Assembly: GCA_934489735.1 (NCBI GenBank)
Contig: CAKSSR010000039.1
Span: 1-15,277 of the forward strand
Reading direction: 5' to 3'
Source of the DNA: an uncultured Eubacteriales bacterium
GTDB taxonomy: Bacteria; Bacillota; Clostridia; Oscillospirales; Acutalibacteraceae
Length of the DNA stretch: 15,277 nucleotides
In this document: positions 1-5,745 of the stretch, piece by piece
Numbering within the stretch: position 1 is the stretch's first letter
Layout: the number at the start of each line of letters is the position of its first letter
Made by a program: the position numbers and the translations under genes
The notes under the pieces: generated by a model
Seen by the model: only the letters and a program-made list of their open reading frames with translations
Databases searched by the model: none
Told to the model about the DNA's origin: nothing

Positions 1-89
1 CTCTTTGGTAGAATATTTTCAATATAATTTTTGTAGCCTTCATCTGTACCATAAGTTTTTCCAAAGCCGCCGTGAAATCCTGTCCCCAT
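1..89 (-). CDS. 5' end of an unknown glycine-rich protein (cut by window edge)
   Basis: This reading frame starts with ATG at 89 and runs off the left edge, so only 29 residues are visible. The peptide begins MGTGFHGGFGKTYGTDEGYK. The ATG overlaps the last base of the DUF4417 stop codon (TAATG), and a GGTGAG ribosome binding site lies about 6 nt upstream, so the two genes are translationally coupled. Glycine-rich MGTG-HGGFG starts occur in some clostridial proteins encoded near phage-like or toxin-like genes, but too little is visible to assign a family. That it is a real gene is fairly sure from coupling and spacing; its function is unknown. Confidence 0.6.
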   Translation of the reverse strand, partial: MGTGFHGGFGKTYGTDEGYKNYIENILPK

Positions 90-754
90 TAGACACTCAC
101 CGCCTTACGACTTTGCATAAATTCGCTATCGAATTGCAATATTTCTATGCCCGTTTCTTTATATTGATTAAAAATTTCACCAGGCGCTGTGCCATAGACA
201 ACAATTGTCGTCGGTTCTAATTTATCTACTACATATTTCAAACCATCTGCAAAATATTTACGTTCAGTTAGTGATTTTACGCAGCTGTGAGAGCCCACAG
301 CGATTACCGAATGCTTATTTATGCCTGCACAAGACAGTTCAAATGTACGATCGTCGCTAAATCTCACATTTGGAATAACTGGTATCTCATTTTCTTGCAG
401 CCAAAAACCAATTGCTCGGCTTCGATAGATATTCCATTGCTGCATTACCAAAGGCATATCACGATAGACGCTGAAGTCAGGCGAGATAACTCCTTTAAAT
501 TTCTTAAGAATATGGAGATATTTATTAGGCCTGTTCCACAATCTTTCAAATTCTACATCATCCTCATAAAAATGCACCCATGCATCATAGTCTGTATTAT
601 GTATCGCCTTTGAAAATACAATTAATTTGTCTGGCTTTCTCATTTCTGCCTTTAAGCGAGGAATTTCAAGTTGATTATCATACGTTGCATTCTTTACTAA
701 AAATGCATGAAAAACGTCCTTACATCCACTTCGAGTACTATGCTTTCTTAACAT
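89..754 (-). CDS. DUF4417 family protein
   Basis: This 221-residue soluble protein looks like the DUF4417 family, which is common on clostridial plasmids, prophages and integrative elements and has no established function. Recognisable features are the central PLVMQQWNIYRSRAIGFWLQ block (about residues 102-121), followed by IPVIPNVRFSD, then a VIAVGSHSCVKS strand-turn, TIVVYGTAPGEIF, and a C-terminal IEILQFDSEFM. No signal peptide or membrane segment is seen. The start is supported by a GAGGAGG ribosome binding site about 8 nt upstream of the ATG. It is the second ORF of a leftward operon: a short broken frame precedes it and the next gene overlaps its stop by one base. A strong promoter lies upstream at 1052-1080. 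Assignment to DUF4417 is by recalled motif similarity and is fairly secure; the biochemical role is not known. Confidence 0.8.
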   Translation of the reverse strand: MLRKHSTRSGCKDVFHAFLVKNATYDNQLEIPRLKAEMRKPDKLIVFSKAIHNTDYDAWVHFYEDDVEFERLWNRPNKYLHILKKFKGVISPDFSVYRDMPLVMQQWNIYRSRAIGFWLQENEIPVIPNVRFSDDRTFELSCAGINKHSVIAVGSHSCVKSLTERKYFADGLKYVVDKLEPTTIVVYGTAPGEIFNQYKETGIEILQFDSEFMQSRKAVSV

Positions 755-929
755 ATATTATATCCTCCTCATCTGTTTTTGCAAAATTCATTATAAAATT
801 GGTAACAATCATTGCAAATCTTTTTTCAGATGTGGCATAATTCTTAAGACAAATCATCGGATGCCTGCATCCAAATAAGAAAATGCACTTTATAATTGTT
901 GCCGCAATTCCATAGAGTGCTTTTCCCAT
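738..929 (-). pseudogene. Short ORF upstream of DUF4417, probably a 5'-truncated gene
   Basis: A 63-residue frame begins with ATG at 929 and overlaps the start of the DUF4417 gene. The same frame stays open about 25 codons further upstream (to about 1004), reading plausible protein (ALKNFLKQSREDGDNKSIVQ), but no start codon occurs before an in-frame TAG. No good ribosome binding site precedes the ATG; the nearest purine run (AGAGGATGG) is more than 15 nt away. The predicted peptide has a hydrophobic patch (ATIIKCIFLFG) and a charged end (KTDEEDIIYVKKA). It may be the 3' part of a gene that lost its 5' end, or a real small ORF. The family is not recognised. Confidence 0.4.
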
Positions 930-1018
930 TTGTACGATACTTTTATTATCACCATCCTCTCGACTCTGTTTTAAAAAATTCTTAAGTGCGAAGTAAAAAG
1001 TCTAATGTACTTATTTAA

Positions 1019-1080
1019 AAGCAGTTACAATATTTGTCTCTGCTTACCGAAATTATAATTTATGTCATCATAAAAGTCAA
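1019..1080 (-). promoter_or_regulatory. Sigma-A promoter of the DUF4417 operon with spacer dyad and leader hairpin
   Basis: Reading leftward, TTGACT (1075-1080) and TATAAT (1052-1057) are separated by exactly 17 nt. The spacer contains TATG-N4-CATA (1061-1072), an imperfect dyad typical of an operator. Just downstream, AAGCAG and CTGCTT (1040-1045 and 1019-1024) can form a stem in the leader. The xre promoter at 3375-3403 has almost the same layout and sequence. That an Xre-type repressor binds here is inference. Confidence 0.75.
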
Positions 1081-1149
1081 GTATTTTTTTAGAAACACAT
1101 GAAATATATCATATAAAACGTGAATTTTGTAATCGTTTCCCAAATAAAA

Positions 1150-1182
1150 TGAATCCCACAGCCTAAAAACTATGGGACTTTC
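1150..1182 (-). terminator. Terminator-like hairpin after the inverted DUF6514-like remnant
   Basis: TCCCACAG (1154-1161) pairs with CTATGGGA (1170-1177) across an 8-nt loop, with one wobble or mismatch. It lies about 10 nt past the stop of the leftward remnant at 1187-1410. The same hairpin, in opposite orientation, follows the last rightward copy at 3250-3273, so the hairpin seems to travel with this gene family. The T-run is weak. Confidence 0.5.
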
Positions 1183-1186
1183 TTAA

Positions 1187-1410
1187 CTAATTCTTATTTA
1201 TTCTTATCAAATTATATAAAACTTCATTCGATTGCTTAAGTGGTACTGAATTCTCGCATAAGAACTCTATTAAATCCAAAGTTATTTGCTTATCATTAAA
1301 TAACTTATCAATTCCTAACTTTGCATTTTCGTTACTGCTTTGCTTCAAGATCATAATTTTATATCTATTACGATTGTCTGTCAGTAAAAAATACTTAACT
1401 ATTCTTTCAT
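1187..1410 (-). pseudogene. Inverted, 5'-deleted remnant of a DUF6514-like gene
   Basis: A good ribosome binding site (AAGGAGGTG) and an ATG at 1410 are followed by only three codons before TAG. In another frame the sequence continues as a recognisable relative of the intact copies at 1826 and 2397: KYFLLTDNRNRYKIMIL, then LFNDKQITLDLIEFLCENSV, then QSNEVLYNLI and a TAG ending at 1187. Against the intact copies, about 60 bases after ATGAAA are missing, which breaks the frame. This copy is more diverged than those to its right and points the other way. It is an old, dead copy whose translation signals survive. Confidence 0.65.
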
Positions 1411-1546
1411 TTTATCTTCACCTCCTTGACTTTTACCTTCTCTATTATGTATAACTTTTTTACAATAAGCCTACTATTAATTAAACGAGAGATAACCTGC
1501 TTAAAACAAATTACTTGAAAATAGAAGCTGGAGGCAAATAGTAAAT

Positions 1547-1824
1547 TGAAAAAATTGCTTGAATGTAAAAGGTTTAGTAAAAGAAATTTGCAAAATGAAA
1601 CAAAAACTAAATACTTTTTACTAAAAGACGGCTGTGATAAATACGAAATGCTAACTTCAGATCAGACTGAAATTAGCATTTCGTGAATAGTGGTCAACAA
1701 ATCCATTCGATAATAAACAAACAGCTTTGAATTTAATTAAATTTTTTACGAAAACTCAATATCACCAGAGCAATCAAGTGAAGTTGTAGAAGATTTATCA
1801 AACAATAATGAGAATAAAATATAA
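1547..1824 (+). pseudogene. DUF6514-like gene copy, broken by a stop and a frameshift
   Basis: This is the first rightward copy of the array. A GGAGG motif precedes a TTG start at 1547. The frame reads a diverged version of the family N-terminus (LKKLLECKRFSKRNLQNE, then KYFLLKDGCDKYEML) and hits TGA after about 45 codons. Its 3' half, from about 1690, is nearly identical to the broken copies at 2112 and 2683, including loss of one base at a T6 run (about 1742-1747), which shifts the frame. It ends at TAA 1824, one base before the ATG of the next, intact copy. The first half is much more diverged than the second, suggesting the array formed by recombination between unequal copies. Confidence 0.6.
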
Positions 1825-1825
1825 A

Positions 1826-2110
1826 ATGAAGACTCTGATTATAGAAAGAAAATTGAGTAAAATAAGAAATTGGCAAAACGAAAAAACAATTAAATACTTT
1901 TTATTAAAGAATGATTGTAATGAGTATGAAATCATGATCTCACAGCAGCAAGCCAATAACAAAAATACAGAGCTAGAAATTAATAAATCATTCGATGATA
2001 AACAAACAGCTTTGAATTTAATTAAATCTTTGTACGAAAATCCAATATCACCAGAGCAATCAAGTGAAGTTGTAGAAGATTTATTAAAAAACAAGGAGAA
2101 TAAAATATAA
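1826..2110 (+). CDS. DUF6514-like small protein, intact copy 1
   Basis: This 94-residue protein begins MKTLIIERKLSKIRNWQNEK. It has a central hydrophobic strand pair (IKYFLLKNDCNEYEIMIS) and a C-terminal helical part ending ENPISPEQSSEVVEDLL. The pattern of a Y-L-L strand, a Y-x-I-x-I strand, then a helix ending in SPxxxxxVVEDLL resembles DUF6514, a clostridial family of unknown function; I assign it by pattern memory. An in-frame ATG at 1808 is possible, but the ATG at 1826 matches the start used by the other copies. It lies one base after the preceding broken copy's stop and one base before the next copy, so expression probably depends on read-through or coupling. The ribosome binding site is weak (AATGAG in place of AAGGAG). 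The protein is identical to that at 2397-2681. Confidence 0.65.
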   Translation: MKTLIIERKLSKIRNWQNEKTIKYFLLKNDCNEYEIMISQQQANNKNTELEINKSFDDKQTALNLIKSLYENPISPEQSSEVVEDLLKNKENKI

Positions 2111-2111
2111 A

Positions 2112-2395
2112 ATGAAGACTCTGATTATAGAAAGAAAATTGAGTAAAATAAGAAATTGGCAAGACGAAAAAACAATTAAATACTTTTTATTAAAGAATAA
2201 TTGTAATGAGTATGAAATCATGATCTCACCGCAGTAAACCAATAATGAAAATACAGAGCTAGAAATTAACAAATCATTCGATGATAAACAAACAGCTTTG
2301 AATTTAATTGAATTTTTTACGAAAACTCAATATCACCAGAGCAATCAAGTGAAGTTGTAGAAGATTTATCAAACAATAATGAGAATAAAATATAA
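2112..2395 (+). pseudogene. DUF6514-like gene copy broken by nonsense codon and frameshift
   Basis: This copy starts with ATG one base after the previous stop and has an AAGGAG motif 13 nt upstream. It matches the intact copy for about 40 codons, then CAGCAAGCC of the intact gene reads CAGTAAACC, giving an in-frame TAA. Further on, a T6 run (2313-2318) replaces TCTTTGT, losing one base. Adding one T would restore a family-like C-terminus (FFYENSISPEQSSEVVEDL). A 41-residue N-terminal peptide could still be made. It is identical to the copy at 2683-2966. Confidence 0.65.
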
Positions 2396-2396
2396 A

Positions 2397-2681
2397 ATGA
2401 AGACTCTGATTATAGAAAGAAAATTGAGTAAAATAAGAAATTGGCAAAACGAAAAAACAATTAAATACTTTTTATTAAAGAATGATTGTAATGAGTATGA
2501 AATCATGATCTCACAGCAGCAAGCCAATAACAAAAATACAGAGCTAGAAATTAATAAATCATTCGATGATAAACAAACAGCTTTGAATTTAATTAAATCT
2601 TTGTACGAAAATCCAATATCACCAGAGCAATCAAGTGAAGTTGTAGAAGATTTATTAAAAAACAAGGAGAATAAAATATAA
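2397..2681 (+). CDS. DUF6514-like small protein, intact copy 2
   Basis: The 94-residue product is identical to the copy at 1826-2110, being its counterpart in the second 571-bp unit. It has the same start context: the ATG sits one base past the TAA of the preceding broken copy, with a degraded ribosome binding site. No signal peptide or membrane helix is seen; the protein is lysine- and glutamate-rich with two short hydrophobic strands and a C-terminal helix. Two identical intact copies alternating with two identical broken copies suggest gene dosage or neutral duplication rather than diversification. The family resembles DUF6514; function is unknown. Confidence 0.65.
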   Translation: MKTLIIERKLSKIRNWQNEKTIKYFLLKNDCNEYEIMISQQQANNKNTELEINKSFDDKQTALNLIKSLYENPISPEQSSEVVEDLLKNKENKI

Positions 2682-2682
2682 A

Positions 2683-2966
2683 ATGAAGACTCTGATTATA
2701 GAAAGAAAATTGAGTAAAATAAGAAATTGGCAAGACGAAAAAACAATTAAATACTTTTTATTAAAGAATAATTGTAATGAGTATGAAATCATGATCTCAC
2801 CGCAGTAAACCAATAATGAAAATACAGAGCTAGAAATTAACAAATCATTCGATGATAAACAAACAGCTTTGAATTTAATTGAATTTTTTACGAAAACTCA
2901 ATATCACCAGAGCAATCAAGTGAAGTTGTAGAAGATTTATCAAAGAACAATGAGAATAAAATATAA
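2683..2966 (+). pseudogene. DUF6514-like gene copy, broken (second-unit twin of 2112-2395)
   Basis: This carries the same CAGTAAACC nonsense change and the same T6 frameshift as the copy at 2112, as expected from the duplication. It differs from its twin only near the 3' end, where CAAAGAACAATGAG replaces CAAACAATAATGAG. Only the first 41 codons are readable in frame. Confidence 0.65.
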
Positions 2967-2967
2967 A

Positions 2968-3229
2968 ATGAAGACTCTGATTATAGAAAGAAAATTGAGT
3001 AAAATAGGAAATTGGCAAGACGAAAAAACAATTAAATACTTTAAAGAATAATTGTAATGAGTATGAAATCATGATCTCACAGCAGCAAGCCAATAATGAA
3101 AATACAGAGCTAGAAATTAATAAATCATTCAATAACAGGCAAATTGCTTTAGATCTAATTGAATTGTTGTACGAAAATTCAGTATCACTTGAGCGGTTAA
3201 ACGAAGTTATAGATAATTTGGTAAAGTAA
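2968..3229 (+). pseudogene. DUF6514-like gene copy with a 5-bp deletion
   Basis: The last copy in the array begins as the others but lacks five bases (TTATT) in the stretch coding for YFLLK, at about 3042. This shifts the frame into TAA after 27 codons. Beyond the deletion the original frame is otherwise open to TAA 3229 and encodes a more diverged end (NNRQIALDLIELLYENSVS, then NEVIDNLVK). It is followed directly by a terminator-like hairpin. This copy probably keeps the ancestral 3' end of the locus, because the hairpin also follows the inverted remnant at 1187. Confidence 0.65.
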
Positions 3230-3242
3230 ATAATAACCGATC

Positions 3243-3280
3243 AAGAAAGTCCCATAGTCTCTAAGCTGTGGGATTGATTG
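3243..3280 (+). terminator. Terminator-like hairpin ending the DUF6514-like array
   Basis: TCCCATAG (3250-3257) pairs with CTGTGGGA (3266-3273) over an 8-nt loop, with one G-T wobble. It begins about 20 nt after the stop of the last copy. It is the mirror of the hairpin at 1154-1177, so the array is bracketed by inverted copies. The following T-run is interrupted (TTGATTGTATTT), so termination strength is uncertain. Confidence 0.55.
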
Positions 3281-3338
3281 TATTTAAAAGACAACTGATT
3301 CACATTTGGTAAAGGCCCACTACATCCAGGTAACAGGT

Positions 3339-3435
3339 AGTTTACTAAACTGCATTGCATTTCTAAAAAAGTTCTTGACATTTATGGTAACATACCTTAT
3401 AATTTTGGTGAACAAAAGCGAGCAGAGACCTGCTC
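3339..3435 (+). promoter_or_regulatory. xre promoter with spacer dyad, upstream palindrome and leader hairpin
   Basis: TTGACA (3375-3380) and TATAAT (3398-3403) are both perfect consensus with a 17-nt spacer. The spacer holds TATG-N4-CATA (3383-3394), also readable as GGTA-ACA-TACC. A perfect 6-bp palindrome, AGTTTA-C-TAAACT (3339-3351), lies 24 nt upstream of the -35. The leader contains GAGCAG-AGAC-CTGCTC (3420-3435), a hairpin ending just before the ribosome binding site. Repressor-type operators are expected here; autoregulation by the adjacent Xre protein is inferred. Confidence 0.75.
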
Positions 3436-3451
3436 ATAAGGAGGGAGCACC

Positions 3452-3757
3452 ATAAGTAAAGTATTCGGACAAAGACTATCGAGTCTATTGAAAAAGCAAA
3501 TCATGACACAGCGAGAACTTGCTAACAAAATTCATACAACTGAAGCAACACTTTCTCGATACATTTCTGGAGATAGAGAACCTAAAGCAAGCATACTTGC
3601 AAGTATTGCAACTGCCTTAAATACCACGTCAGATTTCTTACTTGGTATTGAAAAGAGCGAGTTTAACTTTCCAAAAATAGAACATTTACTAATGAAGCAT
3701 TCAGCAACCATGTCGAAGAAGCAAAAGCAATCAATCATTTCTGCTTTATTTGAATAA
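3452..3757 (+). CDS. Small Xre-family helix-turn-helix regulator
   Basis: The product is a DNA-binding regulator of the Cro/CI (HTH_XRE) type, likely acting on its own promoter. If translation begins at ATA 3452, it has 101 residues starting (M)SKVFGQRLSSLLKK. The helix-turn-helix spans about residues 18-50: MTQRELANKIHTTEATLSRY, then ISGDREPK. The usual tail ALNTTSDFLLGIE follows, then a short C-terminal helix. The start is odd: AAGGAGG (3438-3444) has ideal spacing of 7 nt to ATA, where a normal gene would have ATG. The next in-frame candidate is TTG at 3488, which has no ribosome binding site and would remove the first helix. Either ATA is used at low efficiency or the ATG was lost by mutation. 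Fold is secure, start is not. Confidence 0.8.
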   Translation: MSKVFGQRLSSLLKKQIMTQRELANKIHTTEATLSRYISGDREPKASILASIATALNTTSDFLLGIEKSEFNFPKIEHLLMKHSATMSKKQKQSIISALFE

Positions 3758-3759
3758 AG

Positions 3760-4064
3760 CCAGTGATATCCTCCCCTCTTGTAGAGGCGGGGGTTTCTTG
3801 TTGAATGGGAACAAATACTTTGCCTTATAACAGGTGCTACACGCTGTTACCATGTGATTATTCTGACTTCAACTCGACAATGATATAAAGTTTTTAGTAC
3901 ATATCACAAAGTCCTATTCACTCTGACTTAACTTAAATATGTACATAGCAACGGTTTACTACGCCAACTGAAAGGTATCACAACCTAAATATTCGTAGTA
4001 TCTATTTCTGCATACTCAGTCCGATAAACATTTCAACAGAGGCTCTCTTTATGCGATATATATC
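3760..4064 (-). mobile_element. Possible IS200/IS605 right-end (omega-RNA) relic
   Basis: No gene is seen here on either strand. Read leftward, the stretch has a body with GTCGAGTTGAAGTCAG and AGCACCTGTTATAAGG motifs, then CCCATTCAACAAGAAACC, a strong GC hairpin and GATATCAC at the edge. This order resembles my memory of TnpB-associated right ends, in which the last part of the element encodes the guide RNA scaffold. The edge would fall 3-4 bp past the xre stop. No tnpB reading frame remains; the space upstream is occupied by the gene at 4065-4607. This is a low-confidence pattern match. Confidence 0.28.
3765..3800 (+). terminator. Strong hairpin after xre
   Basis: CCTCCCCTC (3770-3778) pairs with GAGGCGGGGG (3784-3793) with one bulged C and a 5-nt loop, followed by TTTCTTG. 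It starts about 10 nt after the xre stop and can end that transcript. The same bases read leftward look like the terminal hairpin of an IS200/IS605 right end, so two interpretations are possible. Confidence 0.55.
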
Positions 4065-4607
4065 TCACGCACTTAGTAAAAAATCGTGAAAAATCAAATA
4101 CATTTTCTTACTGGCATTAATAATATCTGTCGCAAAGTAAAAAGAAAGCATAAATACTAAAACAATTATCAAAATACCTGCCAACCAGACTAATGGCTCA
4201 AACGACTTATCTATTTCATCTGGTTCATCTGTTTCATATATTTGTTGCGAATACTTATGATTTTTGTATTTTGGCTTACTGTTTTCAAGATATCGGTTAC
4301 AAGTAGCCTTCCTATACAATGACAGTGGATCTGTTTGGTTAATGATTCTTAAGTAAAAATTATCAATCCAAATATCATCGCCTGATTCGCACATGTTTTG
4401 TTCAGAACAATTAAAATCATGTACAATTTTATTCCTAATCCAACGATAATGTTTGAGTTTTCTAAGATCATCATCCCAATCTTCAACAATGTAAGATCCA
4501 TGTGGGGTGCTTACCATTTCGTCAATGTAAGCTGAAATTCTTCTCTTATCATCTAAAATTTCTTCGCATATTTTTTCAAGATGCTTATAGGAATCTAAAA
4601 AACTTAT
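4065..4607 (-). CDS. Membrane-anchored protein with HEPN-like RNxxxH motif
   Basis: The product has 180 residues if started at ATA 4607, or 150 from ATG 4517. The longer form begins (M)SFLDSYKHLEKICEEILDD, typical of a small clostridial hypothetical family (possibly DUF6548, from memory). The soluble part carries KHYRWIRNKIVHD, whose R-N-x-x-x-H pattern is the signature of HEPN-fold RNases and related proteins, then FYLRIINQTDPLSLYRKA. A charged linker is followed by one transmembrane helix near the C-terminus (VWLAGILIIVLVFMLSFYFA), so the domain is tethered to the membrane. A GAGGGG ribosome binding site lies 7 nt upstream of the ATA codon, none upstream of the ATG. The gene lies directly downstream of tRNA-Ser and its terminator. 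Nuclease activity is untested and inferred only from the motif. Confidence 0.65.
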   Translation of the reverse strand: MSFLDSYKHLEKICEEILDDKRRISAYIDEMVSTPHGSYIVEDWDDDLRKLKHYRWIRNKIVHDFNCSEQNMCESGDDIWIDNFYLRIINQTDPLSLYRKATCNRYLENSKPKYKNHKYSQQIYETDEPDEIDKSFEPLVWLAGILIIVLVFMLSFYFATDIINASKKMYLIFHDFLLSA

Positions 4608-4632
4608 ACTATTTCCCCTCTTTCTCTATCAA

Positions 4633-4668
4633 AGACACAAAAAGTACCGCAATTACATAAACTGCGGC
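4633..4668 (-). terminator. Terminator of tRNA-Ser
   Basis: Read leftward, CCGCA...TGCGG (4647-4651 and 4663-4667) forms a stem extended by AT pairs, followed by TACTTTTTGTG. It starts 5 nt after the tRNA CCA end. Confidence 0.7.
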
Positions 4669-4672
4669 AAAC

Positions 4673-4761
4673 TGGCGGAGACGGCGAGATTCGAACTCGC
4701 GGGGGATTGCTCCCTAACTGATTTCGAGTCAGCCCCGTTATGACCACTTCGATACGTCTCC
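4673..4761 (-). tRNA. tRNA-Ser (anticodon CGA)
   Basis: The 89-nt gene folds as a class II tRNA. The 7-bp acceptor is GGAGACG (4755-4761) with CGTCTCC (4677-4683), the discriminator base is G, and CCA is encoded. The anticodon loop CTCGAAA gives CGA, reading UCG (Ser). A long variable arm (GGGAGCAATCCC) and a GTTCGAATC T-loop confirm serine. Confidence 0.95.
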
Positions 4762-4777
4762 AAGTAACACCATAGTC

Positions 4778-4806
4778 ATTATATAACAGTTTTTAGAAAA
4801 AGTCAA
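4778..4806 (-). promoter_or_regulatory. Promoter of tRNA-Ser
   Basis: Read leftward, TTGACT (4801-4806) and TATAAT (4778-4783) have a 17-nt spacer. The tRNA 5' end is 17 nt past the -10. Confidence 0.8.
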
Positions 4807-4867
4807 GTACTATTCAAAAATTTTTTTATTTTTTTAAGCTCGTTTCATAAATTTAAATACAAGAAAT

Positions 4868-5422
4868 AAGTCAATATCCAGTGCCATGCTTTCAATTTTT
4901 AAATATTTTCTTAATCATAGCAAGTGATTTTTTGTAGAAACCTTTGAATTAGAAATATAATAGCTAATTTTTTTAGTCGCTTTATCTTTATTTTTCACCA
5001 TCTTTGTACAGATTCTTTTAATTTTCTTTTAGCCCGAACACGTCCCATTCTTTCTCTATTGCCCTTTCACAAGTCTCTTTCTAGCAATACATTGCATCCG
5101 CTGTGATAGTCTCAACTTTTGCTTTCAAATATCCTAACATTTCTTTAAATACCGGTATTCCATTGGTCTTTTTCTGTGTCTTTTCCTCCCCTCAAGCAAC
5201 TTCATTAGATATGCTATCGCTGTTTGAAGTGCTGAATGCCTTTGTTTTGTTTTTGATATGCTACATATTGCTTCCCCATCAGCTGCTATTACTTTCCCTG
5301 TTGTCCCTGCTTATCTCCTCTATCCCAAATTTCTCTTTAAAAAACTCTGCTTTATCATCAGCAAACGTCATTATATTACATAATTCATCTAATCCACATA
5401 ATATTGCACGCATTACTGTCAT
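4868..5422 (-). pseudogene. Decayed ISAs1-family transposase
   Basis: Leftward from ATG 5422 the sequence reads MTVMRAILCGLDELCNIMTF, then, across several frameshifts and stops, fragments characteristic of ISAs1 (H-repeat) transposases: KVIAADGEAICS with the first DDE aspartate, RHSALQTAIAYL, NGIPVFKEMLGYLKAK, ETITADAMYC with the second aspartate, KETCERAIEKE, then SKVSTKNHL and a worn copy of the W-K-I-E-S end. At least five stops or shifts occur, and a segment after FKEKFGIEEI is missing, so no active transposase remains. Terminal inverted repeats were not found. The relic lies between tRNA-Ser and tRNA-Tyr. A rightward frame at 5103-5453 through the same bases is only its antisense shadow. 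Confidence 0.75.
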
Positions 5423-5476
5423 TAATATATTACTTAACTTAGTATTACTCTAGTGATATAATACGCATACTCAATA

Positions 5477-5606
5477 CAAATTGGCGGGATAACAGGCATA
5501 ACAACCAGCGGTAATGTCGCCATTGACTTAATGTATGGAATCGTTTAGGAAACCTATCATATTGTATTAAAAAACCGGATCTTAATTGTCCGGTCTGCTT
5601 TTTCCC
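5477..5606 (+). other. Possible 3' gene stub followed by a terminator
   Basis: A rightward frame of 22 codons reads QIGGITGITTSGNVAIDLMY and ends at TAG 5548. It looks like the tail of a truncated gene. It is followed by a convincing intrinsic terminator: ACCGGA (5574-5579), a 9-nt loop, TCCGGT (5589-5594), then CTGCTTTTT. The presence of a good terminator suggests a rightward gene once ended here and lost its body, possibly through the neighbouring insertion relic. Confidence 0.35.
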
Positions 5607-5681
5607 TTATTTGTTTCAATGTTTCGAATCCATTTTGTTGGTCGTTGGCATCTATAAAGATTCATTATGAAATATATAGAT

Positions 5682-5715
5682 AGAAAAACGAGAAGCCTTG
5701 ATTTTTCAAAGCTTC
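5682..5715 (-). terminator. Terminator of the tRNA-Thr/tRNA-Tyr unit
   Basis: GAAGCCTTGA (5692-5701) pairs with TCAAAGCTTC (5706-5715). Read leftward it is followed by TCGTTTTTC. It lies 31 nt past the tRNA-Tyr CCA end. Confidence 0.75.
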
Positions 5716-5745
5716 CCGGTACGGTATCTTTCAGACCGCAATATT

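Larger units (their letters stand above)
1740..2944 (+). repeat. 571-bp tandem duplication (two units) within the DUF6514-like array
   Basis: Positions 1740-2373 recur at 2311-2944 with an offset of 571 bp. Each unit holds one intact and one broken DUF6514-like gene. Encoded proteins and antisense frames are identical between units. Homology ends at 1739/2310 (A versus G) and 2374/2945 (C versus G). Such identity in otherwise decaying DNA points to a very recent duplication or an assembly artefact. Confidence 0.85.

Noticed and set aside
1798..3132. Leftward open frames of 62-98 codons, rich in Phe/Leu/Ile, inside the DUF6514-like array
   Set aside because: They are antisense shadows of the rightward copies, repeat with the 571-bp period, and have no ribosome binding sites.
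1547..3229. CRISPR-like or short-repeat array
   Set aside because: The repeats are about 285 bp, coding, and without unique spacers of constant length; they are gene copies.
4673..4761. tRNA-Ser as an attachment site for an integrated element
   Set aside because: No integrase gene and no direct repeat of the tRNA 3' end were seen within the window.
5103..5453. Rightward 116-codon hydrophobic frame
   Set aside because: It lies antisense to the ISAs1 transposase relic, whose fragments match a known family in order; the rightward frame has no ribosome binding site.
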